The notes beneath the pieces were generated by a model. It ran no database searches and was not told the origin of the DNA. It was given only the letters and a program-made list of their open reading frames with translations. A stretch of 64,000 nucleotides of DNA from Pleomorphomonas sp. T1.2MG-36 (GTDB lineage: Bacteria; Pseudomonadota; Alphaproteobacteria; Rhizobiales; Pleomorphomonadaceae): positions 1 through 64,000 of the forward strand of contig NZ_CATNLY010000053.1 of NCBI RefSeq assembly GCF_950100655.1, read 5' to 3'. Below, piece after piece: positions 63,027-64,000 of this stretch (position 1 is its first letter; every line of letters begins with the position of its first letter). A program made the position numbers and the translations under genes.

Positions 63027-63144
63027 ATATTGGGTTGAAGGCGCCGGACTGCATTGTTCCATCGCGTTCTTAAATGCGCTTTCCAAAGCAAACGGTCGCC
63101 GAACCGGCGACCGCTCAAGCTGTCCGACAGCCGAGTCGTCAGCG

Positions 63145-63996
63145 TCAGCCCTGAGCCTGAACCTCTGACAACCGCAGAGCATCACGGGCCGGACCGTATC
63201 CGGGCTTCAACACCAATGCCCGGTTGATCGAGTCGCGGCCGCGCTGCACCTCGCCGGTGCGGATCTGGGCGATGCCGAGGTTGGTCCAGAACTCGGCCGA
63301 CTGCTTGTTGCGGTTGACGGCAGCGGCGAAGTCCTGCATCGCATCCTTGTCCTTGCCGACCTGAAGCCGGCTGAGACCGCGCGCATTGTAAGGCTCGGGG
63401 GAGTTGGCATCGAGCGCGATGGCCGCATCGAGATCGGCGATGGCGCGAATGTGGTTGCCACGGCTCTGGTAGATCATCGCCCTGTAGTAATAACCCTTGG
63501 CGTCGGACGTGTTCAGCGTAACCGCCTGATCGAAATCGGCCATGGCGAAATCGAGCTGGCCGGACTGGCGATAGAGAATACCGCGGCCGAGGTAGGCCGG
63601 CTGGTAGCCGGCATTGAGCGCAATCGCCTGATTGTAGTCGGCAAGTGCCGCCTGTGGTTGATTAAGCTGCTCGCGGTAGATCAGGGCGCGATTGTTGTAC
63701 GCTTGGTAATAGCCCGGGTTGAGCTGGATAGCGGTGGTGAAGTCGGCGAGCGCCGCCTGGAACTGGCCGGCCTGGCCGTAAGCCGAGCCGCGCACGTTGT
63801 AGTTCACCGCGTTTTGCGGATCACGCTGGATGGCTGCGGAGAGCGACGCGAGATTGGCCGTCGAACCGGCATTGGGGTCGACCACCCACGTTTGCTCACG
63901 CGTCGGGCCGGTCGACGTGCAGGCGGAAACCAGAAGGCCGAGGGCGAGAGCGCCCGCGAAACCGCGAAGAGCCGAAGACGTCGCAATGAACCGCAT
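63145..63996 (-). CDS. TPR-repeat lipoprotein (NlpI-like), near right edge
   Basis: The 283-residue protein has a lipobox (ALALGLLVSACTSTGP) and about six tandem TPR units (YYQAYNNRALIYREQLNQPQ, YQPAYLGRGILYRQSGQLDF, KGYYYRAMIYQSRGNHIRAI, and so on). It is probably an outer-membrane-anchored periplasmic scaffold, in the manner of NlpI. ATG 63996 is preferred over TTG 63999, which would add one residue. The promoter lies beyond coordinate 64000. Confidence 0.9.
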   Translation of the reverse strand: MRFIATSSALRGFAGALALGLLVSACTSTGPTREQTWVVDPNAGSTANLASLSAAIQRDPQNAVNYNVRGSAYGQAGQFQAALADFTTAIQLNPGYYQAYNNRALIYREQLNQPQAALADYNQAIALNAGYQPAYLGRGILYRQSGQLDFAMADFDQAVTLNTSDAKGYYYRAMIYQSRGNHIRAIADLDAAIALDANSPEPYNARGLSRLQVGKDKDAMQDFAAAVNRNKQSAEFWTNLGIAQIRTGEVQRGRDSINRALVLKPGYGPARDALRLSEVQAQG

Positions 63997-64000
63997 CAAT

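Noticed and set aside
1..64000. Mobile elements, CRISPR arrays, phage genes or toxin-antitoxin pairs
   Set aside because: None recognised: no transposase, integrase or Cas motifs and no regularly spaced repeats were seen by reading.

Overview
The window is GC-rich chromosomal DNA of an alphaproteobacterium, most likely Hyphomicrobiales (Rhizobiales). The signs are a split proton-translocating transhydrogenase (pntAA-pntAB-pntB), the order ybgC-tolQRAB-pal-ybgF-tilS-ftsH, a 41-residue L36 protein, a transketolase split into subunits, and many OsmF-type and sugar ABC transporters. I do not assign a genus. I saw no insertion sequence, CRISPR array, rRNA or phage region. There is one tRNA (Glu, CTC anticodon).

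Layout. 1-5.7 kb: start of a transketolase N-terminal subunit (runs off the left edge), a TPR protein, rpmJ, a small membrane protein, an EEP-family phosphoesterase, an ornithine-cyclodeaminase-family enzyme and class I fructose-1,6-bisphosphatase. 5.7-17.9 kb: a LysR-type regulator with two helix-turn-helix regions, divergent from a tight operon of a HAL-family lyase, a four-gene OsmF/YehZYXW-type ABC importer, a hydantoinase-like amidohydrolase, an M20 carbamoylase, a DUF917 protein and a urocanase homologue. 18.0-25.1 kb: a GntR/FCD regulator divergent from a sugar ABC importer and a GH51 arabinofuranosidase. 25.4-29.4 kb: sensory genes (PAS-like protein, chemoreceptor, BLUF-like protein). 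29.5-31.8 kb: tRNA-Glu, then a TPP riboswitch in front of a thiamine-precursor permease and binding protein. 31.9-43.3 kb: peroxiredoxin-like protein, mntH/mntR, a MATE exporter, pntB-pntAB-pntAA, an M3 peptidase and an NtrC-type regulator. 43.4-50 kb: cell-wall enzymes and small envelope or signalling proteins. 50.3-61.6 kb: ruvB, a cysteine hydrolase, the tol-pal genes, tilS and ftsH. 61.6-64 kb: a lower-GC stretch with a decayed YciI-like gene and a lipoprotein, then a TPR lipoprotein at the right edge.

The most interesting part is 5.7-17.9 kb. The genes would be read automatically as histidine utilisation (hutH, hutU), but the lyase lacks the Ala-Ser-Gly triad that makes the MIO cofactor, the urocanase homologue has Ala where canonical urocanase has its active-site Cys, and hutI/hutG are absent. 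The importer is of the betaine family. Together with a DUF917 protein (family now named after S-methyl-thiohydantoin desulfurase, from memory), a hydantoinase-like enzyme and a carbamoylase, the set matches every step of a route from (S-methyl-)ergothioneine through thiourocanate and hydantoin-5-propionate to glutamate. This is an inference from family membership and motifs, not a demonstrated function.
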